Assembly (NCBI GenBank): GCA_964354135.1
Contig: CAYGZA010000092.1
Location: 1 to 19,062 of the forward strand
Reading direction: 5' to 3'
From: CAYGZA01 sp964354135
Lineage (GTDB): Bacteria; Planctomycetota; Planctomycetia; Pirellulales; Thermoguttaceae
Length of the DNA: 19,062 bases
A program made the position numbers and the translations under genes. This document shows, one piece after another, positions 1 through 8,082 of the stretch (the stretch's first letter is position 1; each line of letters opens with the position of its first letter). The notes beneath the pieces are model-generated. The model was not told the origin of the DNA, searched no databases, and saw only the letters and a list, made by a program, of their open reading frames with translations.

Positions 1-697
1 TGAAGAGGATCGGCTCGTGCTCGTCGGCGCCGCCCAGCTTCCCGCCGGGGGCAAACGCGGTTGCCAGGACGGTGAGCTTCTTGGCAGGGCCGCGGAGCCA
101 GCCGTAGAGCTCATCGGGAACCTGCATGAACTTCTCGGGCAGGCCCCGGGTGATCGGGTGGTCGGGCTCGCGGACGACGATCTGGAAGGGCTGCATGGGG
201 CCGTGGCCGCCGCCCTTGCCCGGCGACTTGTCGCGGACGATCTTGCCCTCGCGCCAGCGGACGTACGGGCCCGACTTCTCATTGCGGCCGCCCCAGCCGC
301 CCAGGCCGATCATCTCGTTGTACTCTTTCCAGTCGGGGAAGGCCGCGCAGGCGAAGTGGTAGATCACCAGCCCTCCGCCGCCCTGGACGTAGTCGACCAG
401 CGCCTTCCTGGTTTCTTCGGGCCACGGGTCGCCCTGGTAGTTGCTCACCACGACGTTGTAGGCCGTGAAGTCCGGCTTGAAGCCGCTCATGTCCTGGCCC
501 TTCGGCGGCGAGGCGGCCACGTCCACGGTGAACAGGCCGGTCTCTTCGAGCACTTGTTTCAGGACCGGCGTGGTCCCTTTCCAGTCGTGGCCGTTCTGGC
601 CGGTCACGATCAGGGCCTTGTACTGCGGCGCCGCCATCGCGACGGCAGCCAGGACCATCCAAATCCCCAGCGCGGTAAGCCAGTGCTTGCGTCCCAT
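1..697 (-). CDS. ThuA-like domain protein, exported, C-terminus cut by window edge
   Basis: I translated this by hand from the ATG at 697-695; it stays open to base 1, so about 232 residues are visible and the C-terminus is missing. The first ~22 residues (MGRKHWLTALGIWMVLAAVAMA) form a signal peptide. The rest matches the ThuA-like / trehalose-utilisation fold of the glutamine-amidotransferase-like superfamily: a first strand with ALIVTGQNGHDWKGT, then YNVVVSNYQGDPWP, then VQGGGGLVIYHFACAAF, and late HPITRGLP and DELYGWLRGPA segments. Many planctomycete ThuA proteins are exported and linked to sugar catabolism, but the substrate is unknown. An AAAGGAG Shine-Dalgarno sequence lies 6 bases before the ATG. 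The gene is divergent from the ceramidase-like gene at 921. Family assignment is confident; the reaction is not known. Confidence 0.88.
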   Translation of the reverse strand, partial: MGRKHWLTALGIWMVLAAVAMAAPQYKALIVTGQNGHDWKGTTPVLKQVLEETGLFTVDVAASPPKGQDMSGFKPDFTAYNVVVSNYQGDPWPEETRKALVDYVQGGGGLVIYHFACAAFPDWKEYNEMIGLGGWGGRNEKSGPYVRWREGKIVRDKSPGKGGGHGPMQPFQIVVREPDHPITRGLPEKFMQVPDELYGWLRGPAKKLTVLATAFAPGGKLGGADEHEPILF

Positions 698-831
698 CCG
701 ATGCTCCTTTCTCAAATCGAATAGCCTTACGTGGTTCCGCTACGGTTTTCCCAGCTTAGCAGACCGACTGGGCGGACGAAACCGTCCAGCCAGCGATACC
801 CTTCATGCGGGGGGCAATAGCCTGTCATTGC

Positions 832-860
832 TTGTCTGGGGTGGCTGCACCACTTAGACT
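832..860 (+). promoter_or_regulatory. putative sigma70-type promoter of the ceramidase-like gene
   Basis: A -35-like TTGTCT (832-837) and a -10-like TAGACT (855-860) are separated by 17 bases. Each matches four of six consensus positions. Transcription would start near 867, giving a leader of about 54 nt before the ATG at 921. It lies in the divergent intergenic region shared with the ThuA gene. Supported only by consensus and spacing. Confidence 0.4.
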
Positions 861-920
861 GCCCCGCGCGTCGGTAGAGAGGCAACCGGAACCGATTGCC
901 GCATTCATCGGGAGGAACGC

Positions 921-3167
921 ATGTCGGCGACAAGAAGGAAACGGGAGCGCGGCCGATTTCTGCAATGCCGGGCACCGACCGAGCGTAGGACGCGGGCCGT
1001 TCCGCCAAGCTGGACCTGTCCCTGTTTTCTGATTCTGCTTCTCGGGTCGGCAAGGTGGCTCGTCGCGGCCGAACCGCCGGAAGCCGCAAGAACGGTTCCG
1101 CCGCCCCACGTCTTCCGCGCCGGGGCATTCGCCCTGGACATCACGCCCCAGAAGTTCCCCGTGGTCGTCAACGGGATGTTCCACGCCCGGATCGCCCGGC
1201 GGGCCTTCGACCCGCTCTTCGCCCGCGCCCTGGTCCTCGACGACGGCAGCACGCGACTGGCGATCGTGGTGGTGGATATCTGCGTCATGCCGCGGGAATT
1301 GCTCGACCAGGCGAAGCAGGCGGCACAGCAAAGAGCCGGGATCCCCGCGTCGAACATCTTGATCTCGGCCACCCACAACCATTCATCACCCTCGGTGATG
1401 CCGGCCCTGGGCAGCCCGATCGACGACAAGTACGCGCGGCTCCTGCCGGGCCTGATCGTCAACGCGATCCAGCAGGCGCAGAAGAACCTCCAGCCGGCGC
1501 GGGTCGGCTGGACCGTCGTGCAGGACTTCGAGCACACCCATAGCCGGCGGTGGATCCTGCGGACGGACCGCACGCGGAGGGATCCCTTCGGCGAGCACCC
1601 GCAGCGGGCCTGGATGTGCCCCGGGTACCAGTGTCCCGATGCCGTGGGGCCTTCGGGCCCGGTGGACCCCGACCTTTCGATCCTGGCGATCCAGACCCGC
1701 GGCGGCCGCCCACTGGCCCTCTTGGCCAATTACTCGATGCACTACTTTTCCGGCGACCCGTACTTGTCGGCCGATTGGTGCGGGCGGTTCAACGGGGGTA
1801 TGGAAAAGCTGATTGCCCGGGACGGCGGGAAGCCGCCCTTCGTGGCCATGATGTCGCAAGGCACGAGCGGCGACCTGATGTGGATGGACTACCGGAAGCC
1901 GGGCGAGAACCTCACCGTCGATGCGTACACGGAAGGCATCGTCCGCCGGGCGCATGACGCGTACGGGAAGATCGAGTATCGCGACCGGGTGCCCCTGGCC
2001 ATGGCGGAACGGGAACTCACGCTGCGGCGCCGCGTGCCCGATGAGCGGCGGCTCGCTTGGGCCCGGCGGGTCCTCGACGGGCTCCAAGGCCGCGAGCCCA
2101 CAAGCCTCGAAGAGCTTTACGCCCGGGAGCAAATCTACCTCCACCAGGAGCCCCGGCGGACGCTGAAGCTCCAGGCGATCCGCGTCGGCGACCTTGGCAT
2201 GACGGCGATTCCGTGCGAGGTTTACGGGCTGACGGGCCTGAAGATCAAGGCCCAAAGCCCGCTGGTGCCGGTGTTCAACATCTCGTTGGCCAACGGCGAG
2301 GAGGGCTACATCCCGCCGCCGGAACAGCACCGCTTGGGCGGCTACAGCACCTGGGACGCGCGGACGGCCGGCCTGGAAGTCGAGGCCGAGCCGAAGATCG
2401 TCGACGCGGTCCTCGGCCTCTTGGAGCAGGTTTCGGGTCGGCCGCGGCGGAAGATGATCGACCCCGGCGGCGAGTATGCCAAGGCGATCCTCGCCGCCAA
2501 GCCGCTCGCCTACTGGCGGATGAGCGACGCCTGGGGCCCGCGAGCAGTCGATGCCGGCGGCAGCGGCAACCACGGGACCTACGAGGACGGCGTGGCGTTT
2601 TACCTTGAGGGGCCGCAGTCGCCGCGGTTCTGCGGGGAGGGCCACATCAACCGTGCCGCTCATTTTGCCGGCGGGCGAATGAAGGCAGCGCTGCGGGACT
2701 TGGGTGACCGGTACAGCGTGGAGATGTGGATTTGGAACGGGATGCCCAACGACGCCCGGCCCGCGACCGGCTACTTCTTCTCCCGCGGCCAAGCCGGCCC
2801 GACGGGCGCGCCCGGCGACTCGCTCGGAATCGGCGGCACGGCGGCCTCACCCGGTCGGCTGATCCTCTCTAATGGGAACCGGCTCAACGAGCTTCTGACG
2901 GGCAAGAGCGAGATCACGCTGCGAGCGTGGAACCACGTCGTCCTGGTCCGTGACGGCAAGCGTGTGGCGGTCTATCTCAACGGCAACGCCGCCCCGGAGA
3001 TCTCCGGCGAGATCGAGATCGGCCACGCGCCGGGCGAGCCGCAGGTCTTCGTCGGCGGCCGCAACGACAACTTCGCCAATTTCGAGGGCAAGATCGACGA
3101 AGTGGCGATCTTCAACCGGCCTCTGTCGGCCGGAGAAGCCGCGCGGCACTATGCGGCCTCCCAGTAG
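921..3167 (+). CDS. neutral/alkaline ceramidase-like protein with C-terminal LamG (concanavalin A-like) domain
   Basis: This 748-residue protein starts at an ATG 5 bases after GGAGG (911-915). A basic N-terminal stretch is followed by a hydrophobic segment (residues ~34-48), consistent with a long signal peptide. Residues ~65-500 resemble neutral/alkaline ceramidase: AGAFALDITP, LDDGSTRLAIVVVDI and SATHNHSSPS. Candidate zinc ligands occur in the family order: His in HNH (152/154), His274 in NYSMHYF, Glu433 in PCEVY and Tyr463 in NGEEGY. Residues ~515-745 form a LamG-like jelly roll (KPLAYWRMSD, NHGTYEDG, WNHVVLVRDG, KIDEVAIFNRPLS). The family cleaves N-acyl amide bonds of sphingolipids, but planctomycete members are uncharacterised and the substrate is uncertain. 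The lectin-like module could bind glycans. The next gene is Gfo/Idh/MocA, 244 bases downstream. Confidence 0.85.
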   Translation: MSATRRKRERGRFLQCRAPTERRTRAVPPSWTCPCFLILLLGSARWLVAAEPPEAARTVPPPHVFRAGAFALDITPQKFPVVVNGMFHARIARRAFDPLFARALVLDDGSTRLAIVVVDICVMPRELLDQAKQAAQQRAGIPASNILISATHNHSSPSVMPALGSPIDDKYARLLPGLIVNAIQQAQKNLQPARVGWTVVQDFEHTHSRRWILRTDRTRRDPFGEHPQRAWMCPGYQCPDAVGPSGPVDPDLSILAIQTRGGRPLALLANYSMHYFSGDPYLSADWCGRFNGGMEKLIARDGGKPPFVAMMSQGTSGDLMWMDYRKPGENLTVDAYTEGIVRRAHDAYGKIEYRDRVPLAMAERELTLRRRVPDERRLAWARRVLDGLQGREPTSLEELYAREQIYLHQEPRRTLKLQAIRVGDLGMTAIPCEVYGLTGLKIKAQSPLVPVFNISLANGEEGYIPPPEQHRLGGYSTWDARTAGLEVEAEPKIVDAVLGLLEQVSGRPRRKMIDPGGEYAKAILAAKPLAYWRMSDAWGPRAVDAGGSGNHGTYEDGVAFYLEGPQSPRFCGEGHINRAAHFAGGRMKAALRDLGDRYSVEMWIWNGMPNDARPATGYFFSRGQAGPTGAPGDSLGIGGTAASPGRLILSNGNRLNELLTGKSEITLRAWNHVVLVRDGKRVAVYLNGNAAPEISGEIEIGHAPGEPQVFVGGRNDNFANFEGKIDEVAIFNRPLSAGEAARHYAASQ

Positions 3168-3194
3168 CGGCGAGCCGGGCGAACAGGGAGGGAC

Positions 3195-3224
3195 TCGAAA
3201 CCGGACCACGCGATTCGGTAGAAT
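3195..3224 (+). promoter_or_regulatory. putative promoter of the Gfo/Idh/MocA gene
   Basis: A -10-like TAGAAT (3219-3224, five of six consensus) is preceded by a weak -35-like TCGAAA (3195-3200) at an 18-base spacing. Transcription would start near 3231, leaving a leader of about 180 nt. The same TAGAAT hexamer is seen at 12531 and 13150 in this window, which adds some weight. The -35 match is poor. Confidence 0.3.
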
Positions 3225-3411
3225 CCAGGGCGTATGTGCTTGGGCCCTGCGTCGCGAAAGGACCCACCCGGGGGGCGGAGCGGCAAGACGGGGATTCTGT
3301 TGACCCAAGCCGGCCCGGGACGTACAACCAAGGGCGCTGGCCAGACGGATGCCGCCTCCGCTAGTGCAAAGTGCCATGCCAAGCCCAAGCCCCAGCCAAA
3401 GGAGAGCGAAC

Positions 3412-4791
3412 ATGACCTGCCGGATGAATCGACGAGGACTGTTGAAGACCGTTGCATCGGGAAGTGCGGGCTGGCTGATTCTTCGCAGCAGCCGCTCGGC
3501 TTGGAGCTACCAGGCCAACGAGAAGCTGGGCATCGCCGTGGTGGGCGTCGGGGCGCGGGGGTCGTATCACGTCGGTATGGTCCCGAGAATCGGCCAGAAC
3601 CTCGTGGCCGTTTGCGACGCGAATCGGACGCGCGTGACCGAGGTGCTCAAGAGGCTCTCTGGCGTCCGCGAGTTCCAGGACTTCCGCAAGATGCTTGACG
3701 AGTTGGACCGCCAGATCGACGGCGTCGTGGTGGCCACGCCCGAGCACACCCATGCCGTGATCGCCGCCAGGGCCATGAAGCGGGGCAAGCACGTCTACGT
3801 CGAGAAGCCCATGGCCCACGACGTCACCGAGGCCCGCACCCTGCGGCATATCGCCAAGGAGCGCAAGGTGGCCACGCAGCAGGGCAACCAGGGCATGGCC
3901 ACCGACTCGTTCCGCCGCACCTTGGAGCTGCTCCGGGAGGGGATCATCGGCGAGATCCGCGAGGCCCACGTGTGGTACGTCTTCGGCGGCTCCGGGCCCA
4001 TGGAGCGGCCCAAGGACACGCCGTCCGTGCCGCCGGGCCTCGACTGGGAAGTCTTTCTCGGTCCGGCGCCCTGGCGCCCGTATCACCCGAGGTATGCCAG
4101 CGGCTGGGGCGGCTGGCGCGAGTATAGTACCGGGTGCCTTGGGGGCGGCGGCTCGCACTCGATCAACCTGGCGTTTAAGGCCCTCAACCTGCGGGCCCTG
4201 TGGGACGGCGGAGATGCCCAGGGCAAGATCCGCGTCGAGGTGGAAGTCGGCGAGCGCTGCCCCGAGAACTTCCCGCGGGTGGAAGTCCTGCACTTCGACA
4301 TCCCGGCGCGCGGGCCGCTGCCGCCGGCGCGGATCCATTGGTACAACGCCCCCGAGGCGGAACTCGTGCGGCTGGGCATCTGGGGGAAGCTAGAGAAGAT
4401 CGCGGGCCGGCCGCTGGAGTGGAAGGACAATAGCTGGACGCCGCGATCCGGCACGCTGTTAGTGGGCTCCGAGGGCGTGGTCCACACCAACGCCCACAAT
4501 TCAGTTTGTGCGCTGCTGCCCGAGGGCTTCCCCAAGGCGGGCGGGCCGCCGAAGACGATGCCGCACGTGCGGGGCCACGAGCCGGAGTGGGTCGCGGCCT
4601 GCAAGGGCGGGCCGGCACCGCTATCGAACTTCGAGCACTCGGGCCCGGCCATCGAGATGCTGCTTCTGGGGAACGTGGCCACGCTGGTGGGAAAGACGAT
4701 TGAGTTCGACCCCGTGGCGTGCAAGATCGTGGACAACGAGGAGGCCGACCGGGCCCTGCGCCCCCCGCGCCGCGAAGGGTGGTCATTGTGA
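3412..4791 (+). CDS. Tat-exported Gfo/Idh/MocA family oxidoreductase
   Basis: I chose the ATG at 3412 because AAAGGAGAG lies just upstream and because the protein then begins with a twin-arginine signal (MTCRMNRRGLLK, Arg7-Arg8, followed by a hydrophobic stretch). An in-frame ATG at 3376 has no such support. The product has 459 residues. The Rossmann domain shows the glycine-rich dinucleotide loop VVGVGARG, the strand end VAVCDANRTRV and the VVVATPEHTH segment. Lys132 in VEKPMAHD is the expected catalytic lysine. The C-terminal half (ARIHWYNAPEA, LVGSEGVVHTNAHN, PEWVAACKGG) fits planctomycete members of the family. These enzymes oxidise or reduce sugars or cyclitols with NAD(P); Tat export implies the cofactor is bound before translocation. 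The substrate cannot be read from sequence. Confidence 0.92.
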   Translation: MTCRMNRRGLLKTVASGSAGWLILRSSRSAWSYQANEKLGIAVVGVGARGSYHVGMVPRIGQNLVAVCDANRTRVTEVLKRLSGVREFQDFRKMLDELDRQIDGVVVATPEHTHAVIAARAMKRGKHVYVEKPMAHDVTEARTLRHIAKERKVATQQGNQGMATDSFRRTLELLREGIIGEIREAHVWYVFGGSGPMERPKDTPSVPPGLDWEVFLGPAPWRPYHPRYASGWGGWREYSTGCLGGGGSHSINLAFKALNLRALWDGGDAQGKIRVEVEVGERCPENFPRVEVLHFDIPARGPLPPARIHWYNAPEAELVRLGIWGKLEKIAGRPLEWKDNSWTPRSGTLLVGSEGVVHTNAHNSVCALLPEGFPKAGGPPKTMPHVRGHEPEWVAACKGGPAPLSNFEHSGPAIEMLLLGNVATLVGKTIEFDPVACKIVDNEEADRALRPPRREGWSL

Positions 4792-4826
4792 GGGTGGGTC
4801 GAGCGACGCGATACCCGCCGCACGAC

Positions 4827-4882
4827 TCTCAGCGATCAGCTCTCAGCGATCAGCTTTCAGCAATCGGCTTTCAGCGGGCAGC
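4827..4882. repeat. tandem 14-bp repeat, four units
   Basis: Four back-to-back 14-base units lie at 4827-4840, 4841-4854, 4855-4868 and 4869-4882. The first two are identical (TCTCAGCGATCAGC); the third and fourth read TTTCAGCAATCGGC and TTTCAGCGGGCAGC. Related units occur at 7947-7981 and, inverted, at 8050-8080. The array is intergenic, 35 bases after the oxidoreductase stop codon. No function is evident. It resembles short-unit repeats that are dispersed between genes in planctomycetes (recollection, not searched). Confidence 0.85.
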
Positions 4883-5010
4883 TTCTCTGTAGTCTAGCAT
4901 CAAATACGCCCCAGACCGGCCGCCTGAGGGCCGAAGACCGCTTCGCGCAGGTGCCCGAGTGCGGCACGGAGGTACGTCTTGTCCCCTTTTCCGTCACGAA
5001 CCTGTTTCTG

Positions 5011-5265
5011 TCAGGAACCGTCCGGCGGCTCGTCCGAATCGGCAAGGGAGTTGATCGCCAGGGCCAGGAGCAAGCAAACGAGGTCAACCACCAGGAGCAT
5101 GGCGGCCGCCAGGGCGATCCAACCGACGACCCGGCTGCCGGGAGCGTCGCCCATGCCGCCGAGAATTGCGGCGACCCCCTGGATCACGGCGACGCCGATC
5201 AAGAGGACCAGCGCTAAAGCGGTCAACAGGAAAAGGAGGGGATTCGCGACCGGTTTTCCACTCAT
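5011..5265 (-). CDS. small two-helix membrane protein, unknown function
   Basis: An ATG at 5265 gives an 84-residue protein; the upstream in-frame ATG at 5331 would place a candidate promoter inside the gene, so the shorter form is preferred. A GGAG lies about 9 bases before the chosen start. Residues ~9-37 and ~45-72 are strongly hydrophobic, joined by a short GGMGDAPGSR loop. The tail is acidic and hydrophilic (SLADSDEPPDGS). I do not recognise the family. The arrangement (Lys near the N-terminus, both ends probably cytoplasmic) suggests an integral inner-membrane hairpin protein. It is transcribed divergently from the large hydrolase at 5542. Coding status rests on the two clean membrane segments, the Shine-Dalgarno sequence and the promoter match. 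Confidence 0.6.
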   Translation of the reverse strand: MSGKPVANPLLFLLTALALVLLIGVAVIQGVAAILGGMGDAPGSRVVGWIALAAAMLLVVDLVCLLLALAINSLADSDEPPDGS

Positions 5266-5287
5266 TCCAGATTCTCCAACCGCACCA

Positions 5288-5316
5288 ATTTTGCCGATCG
5301 CCAAAGTCAGCGTCAA
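5288..5316 (-). promoter_or_regulatory. putative promoter of the small membrane protein gene
   Basis: Read on the minus strand, TTGACG (5316-5311) is followed 17 bases later by CAAAAT (5293-5288). These match five and four of six sigma70 consensus positions. The start point near 5281 would leave a leader of about 16 nt before the ATG at 5265, which supports that start choice. Confidence 0.42.
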
Positions 5317-5379
5317 CAGGGCGGGCCGCAATCTCCCCTTATGGGGAACCCTGGCCCCGGCTTATTGGGTGCCGTTTTC

Positions 5380-5407
5380 TTGACTTGAGGGGGGCAGACG
5401 CCAGAAT
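5380..5407 (+). promoter_or_regulatory. putative promoter of the large hydrolase gene
   Basis: TTGACT (5380-5385, five of six) and CAGAAT (5402-5407, four of six) are separated by 16 bases. Transcription near 5414 would give a leader of about 128 nt before the ATG at 5542. It stands back to back with the minus-strand promoter at 5288-5316, so the two genes share a divergent control region. Confidence 0.4.
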
Positions 5408-5541
5408 GGAACGAAGGGGGAGCAGCCGCCGTGGGTAGCGGACCCCGGCCGGCCTTGTCAACAGCATCGCCCGAAAGGCAGGCATGCCCTTGGGAGAAGA
5501 GGCCCCCGGTTGCCTTTTCTCTGGGTCGAAGAGAACCCGTC

Positions 5542-7902
5542 ATGAGTCAATCCGTTGGGAAGACGTGGGCGCTGGCAATCGCCGTCTCGCTGTGGGCGGC
5601 CGCAGCGGACAGGGCGGCGGGCATCGAGGTGGTGATGAAGGACGGCCGGGTCCTCCGGGGCAAGCTCGCACTGCTCCCCGGATTGGCACAAATGCCCCAG
5701 GCGGACGCAAACGGGGGCGCCGGCGGATCGGTCGTGATGCTCGACGACGATCTCCGCCGCACCTTCGTCCCTTTCGCGCAGATCAAGGAGCGCCGGCAAG
5801 AGGAGAACGTCGAGGTATTGGAGAAGTTCCGTCTCCGGCAGCCCGTGTCGCGGAACGGTCCGGCGGTCAAGGGCGTCGGCTCGATGCGGTCGCTGGAGCC
5901 GTTCGACCAGTTCGGGCGGCGGACCGTCGCCATCTACACGGCCCGGGGGCAAGTCAACGTGATCCAAGGGATCACGGAACTCACGCCGGTCTGGACCAAG
6001 GTCGAGGGGATCAAGCACGTCTGGGACATGCGGATGGCCACGAGCAGCATCCCGCAAGAAGTGCTGGGCAAGATCCTCGACAAGATCGCGGAAGACGGCG
6101 AGCCGGACGAGCGGAGGAAGATCGCCCGCTTCTACGTGCAGTGCGAGCGGTTCACCGAGGCCTCCAAAGAAGTGGAGAAGATCCTGAAAGCGGCCCCCAA
6201 CGACGCCGACCTCCAGAAACAACTGGAGCCGGTGCTCAAGGCCATCCGCGAGGCCCGGGCAAGGCAGTTGCTCACCGAGCTTTCGCTCCGCCGCGCGGCG
6301 GGGCAGCACCGCTTCGTCCTCGAGAAGCTCAAGAGTTTCCCTTCCGACGGCGCCGCGGGAGAAACGCTCCAGGCCGTCCGCGAGATGGTCGGCGAGCACG
6401 AGAGCCAGGAGGCCGCCCGGAGCAAGATCCTGAAGCAGATCGACGGGCTGATTGCGGCCGTGAGCGATGAGGCCCTCCGCAAGCAGGCGGCTGCGGTCCG
6501 CGCGGAGATCTCCAGGGAAATGACGCTCAACACCCTGGGGCGCATGGCCGCATTCCGCGAGATGGTCGACGACGGCAGCCTCCAGCCGCACGAGAAACTT
6601 GCCCTGGCGCTCTCCGGCTGGCTGGTGGACAGCCATGGGGCGACGACGAAGCTCTCGACGGCGGTCTCGCTCGTGGACGTCCGGGCCCTGATCCGCAAGT
6701 ACTTCGCCGCCGCGGACAAGCCCGGCCGCGCCGAAGTGCTCAACAGCTTCCAGTCCCAGGAGGCCGCCAGCCCGCAATTGGTGGCGCGGCTGCTGGCGAA
6801 CATGAAGCCGCCGGTGGAGACGCCGCAACCTTCGGCCGAGGAGGGACACCCCTGCGAGCTGGAAGTGCCCGGCGTCGCCGGCGCGCCCGCAGTCCGCTAC
6901 CTGGTGCAGCTCCCGCCGGAGTACGATCCGTACCGCCGCTATCCGACGATCGTGACGCTGCACGGGGCGGGCATGACCCCGGCGCAGCAAGTCGACTGGT
7001 GGGCGGGCCCGCGGATGAAGGAGGGCGGGCGGTTCGGCCAGGCGACCCGCCACGGCTACCTCGTGGTCGCCCCCGCCTGGACGGCCGAGCACCAGAAGGA
7101 GTACCAGTATTCGGCCCGCGAGCACGCCGCCGTATTGGACAGCCTCCGCGACGCGTGCCGGCGGTTTTCGATCGACACGGATCGGGTGTTCCTGTCGGGG
7201 CACTTCATGGGGGGCAATGCCGCCTGGGACCTCGGGCTGGCGCATCCCGATCTCTGGGCCGGGGTGATTCCCATCGCCGCCAGGTCCGACCGCTATTGCA
7301 TCCACTACACGGAAAACGCCGCTTTGGTGCCGTACTACTTCGTCATCGGCGAGCTCGACGGGGACCGGTTCGTCAACAACGCCCGCGACTGGGACCGCTA
7401 CATGCTGCACCGCTACAACGTCACCGTGGTGCAGTACCTCGGCCGCGGCCACGAGAGCTTCGCCGACGAGATCCTCCGGCTGCTGGATTGGATGGGCCGC
7501 TTCCGCCGCGACTTCCACCCCAAGGAATTCGGCGCCGTGACGATGCGGCCGTGGGACAACTTCTTCTGGTGGGTCGACTTGGAGGAATTACCCCCTAAGG
7601 CGATGGTCGACCCGGGCGAGTGGCAGTCGCGGCACGGCTCGCAGAAGGTCGCGACCAAGGCCTCCTTGAAGAAGAGCAACACGATCTACGTGCAGACGGG
7701 CGCCGGCCGGGTGGTTCTCTGGCTCACCCCCGATCTGCTCGATTTGGGCCGCCGGCTGACGGTGGTGATCAACGGCCGCCGCATCAGCGGCAGCCAGACG
7801 TCGCCCGCGCCCGACCTGGCCACGATGCTGGAGGACGTCCGCACGCGGGGAGATCGCCTCCATCCCTTCTGGGCCAGGATCGACTCGTCCGGTGGACGCT
7901 AG
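5542..7902 (+). CDS. exported alpha/beta-hydrolase-fold protein with helical N-terminal region; nucleophile Ser replaced by Phe
   Basis: The ATG at 5542 is preferred over the in-frame upstream start at 5431 because it begins a clean signal peptide (MSQSVGKTWALAIAVSLWAA). The product has 786 residues. Residues ~28-90 contain a short beta region (VVMKDGRVLRGKL). Residues ~160-430 are helical and charged, TPR-like in character. The hydrolase domain begins near residue 455 (YLVQLPPEYDPYRRYP, IVTLHGAGM). The nucleophile-elbow motif reads SGHFMGGNAAW: position 555 is Phe (TTC at 7204-7206) where the GxSxG family has Ser. The acid (Asp606 in GELDGD) and base (His637 in GRGHES) are retained. A C-terminal ~110-residue extension ends in LEDVRTRGDRLHPFW. 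Planctomycetes carry such proteins as esterase/peptidase-like families. Without Ser it may be a non-catalytic binder. The reaction is unknown. Confidence 0.85.
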   Translation: MSQSVGKTWALAIAVSLWAAAADRAAGIEVVMKDGRVLRGKLALLPGLAQMPQADANGGAGGSVVMLDDDLRRTFVPFAQIKERRQEENVEVLEKFRLRQPVSRNGPAVKGVGSMRSLEPFDQFGRRTVAIYTARGQVNVIQGITELTPVWTKVEGIKHVWDMRMATSSIPQEVLGKILDKIAEDGEPDERRKIARFYVQCERFTEASKEVEKILKAAPNDADLQKQLEPVLKAIREARARQLLTELSLRRAAGQHRFVLEKLKSFPSDGAAGETLQAVREMVGEHESQEAARSKILKQIDGLIAAVSDEALRKQAAAVRAEISREMTLNTLGRMAAFREMVDDGSLQPHEKLALALSGWLVDSHGATTKLSTAVSLVDVRALIRKYFAAADKPGRAEVLNSFQSQEAASPQLVARLLANMKPPVETPQPSAEEGHPCELEVPGVAGAPAVRYLVQLPPEYDPYRRYPTIVTLHGAGMTPAQQVDWWAGPRMKEGGRFGQATRHGYLVVAPAWTAEHQKEYQYSAREHAAVLDSLRDACRRFSIDTDRVFLSGHFMGGNAAWDLGLAHPDLWAGVIPIAARSDRYCIHYTENAALVPYYFVIGELDGDRFVNNARDWDRYMLHRYNVTVVQYLGRGHESFADEILRLLDWMGRFRRDFHPKEFGAVTMRPWDNFFWWVDLEELPPKAMVDPGEWQSRHGSQKVATKASLKKSNTIYVQTGAGRVVLWLTPDLLDLGRRLTVVINGRRISGSQTSPAPDLATMLEDVRTRGDRLHPFWARIDSSGGR

Positions 7903-7946
7903 GTTGCTCTGAGGGTGTCCGAGAAGGTGCGGGTCGCGTGCTTGCC

Positions 7947-8080
7947 GAATCGGCTTTCAGCAATCAGCCTTCAGCTTTCAGATCGCAATGGGCTTCCGGG
8001 GAACGAGTCATGGAGGATCTTACGCCACCCGCCAGGGTGTCAATCCCCGGCTGATTGCCGACTGCTGATAGCTGAAAGCC
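7947..8080. repeat. inverted pair of 14-bp-type repeats between convergent genes
   Basis: On the plus strand 7955-7968 reads TTTCAGCAATCAGC, flanked by partial units (GAATCGGC before, CTTCAGC and TTTCAG after). At 8050-8080 the same family appears inverted; its reverse complement contains TTTCAGCTATCAGC and GGCAATCAGC. The two sides could fold back on each other around 7982-8049. The units match the tandem array at 4827-4882. The element sits between the convergent hydrolase (ends 7902) and PqaA-like gene (ends 8083). Confidence 0.7.
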
Positions 8081-8082
8081 CT

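Noticed and set aside
1386..2792. Long minus-strand open frame opposite the ceramidase-like gene
   Set aside because: Antisense to a gene with strong family motifs; low-complexity translation and no signal or domain.
4979..5010. GTCCCCTTTTCC stretch resembling ends of REP-associated elements
   Set aside because: Only one short copy, no inverted partner and no transposase in the window.
5458..7518. Very long minus-strand open frame opposite the large hydrolase
   Set aside because: Its translation is rich in Arg, Ala, Leu, His and Pro without domains, and the plus strand encodes a clear signal peptide and hydrolase fold. It is a by-product of high GC at third codon positions.
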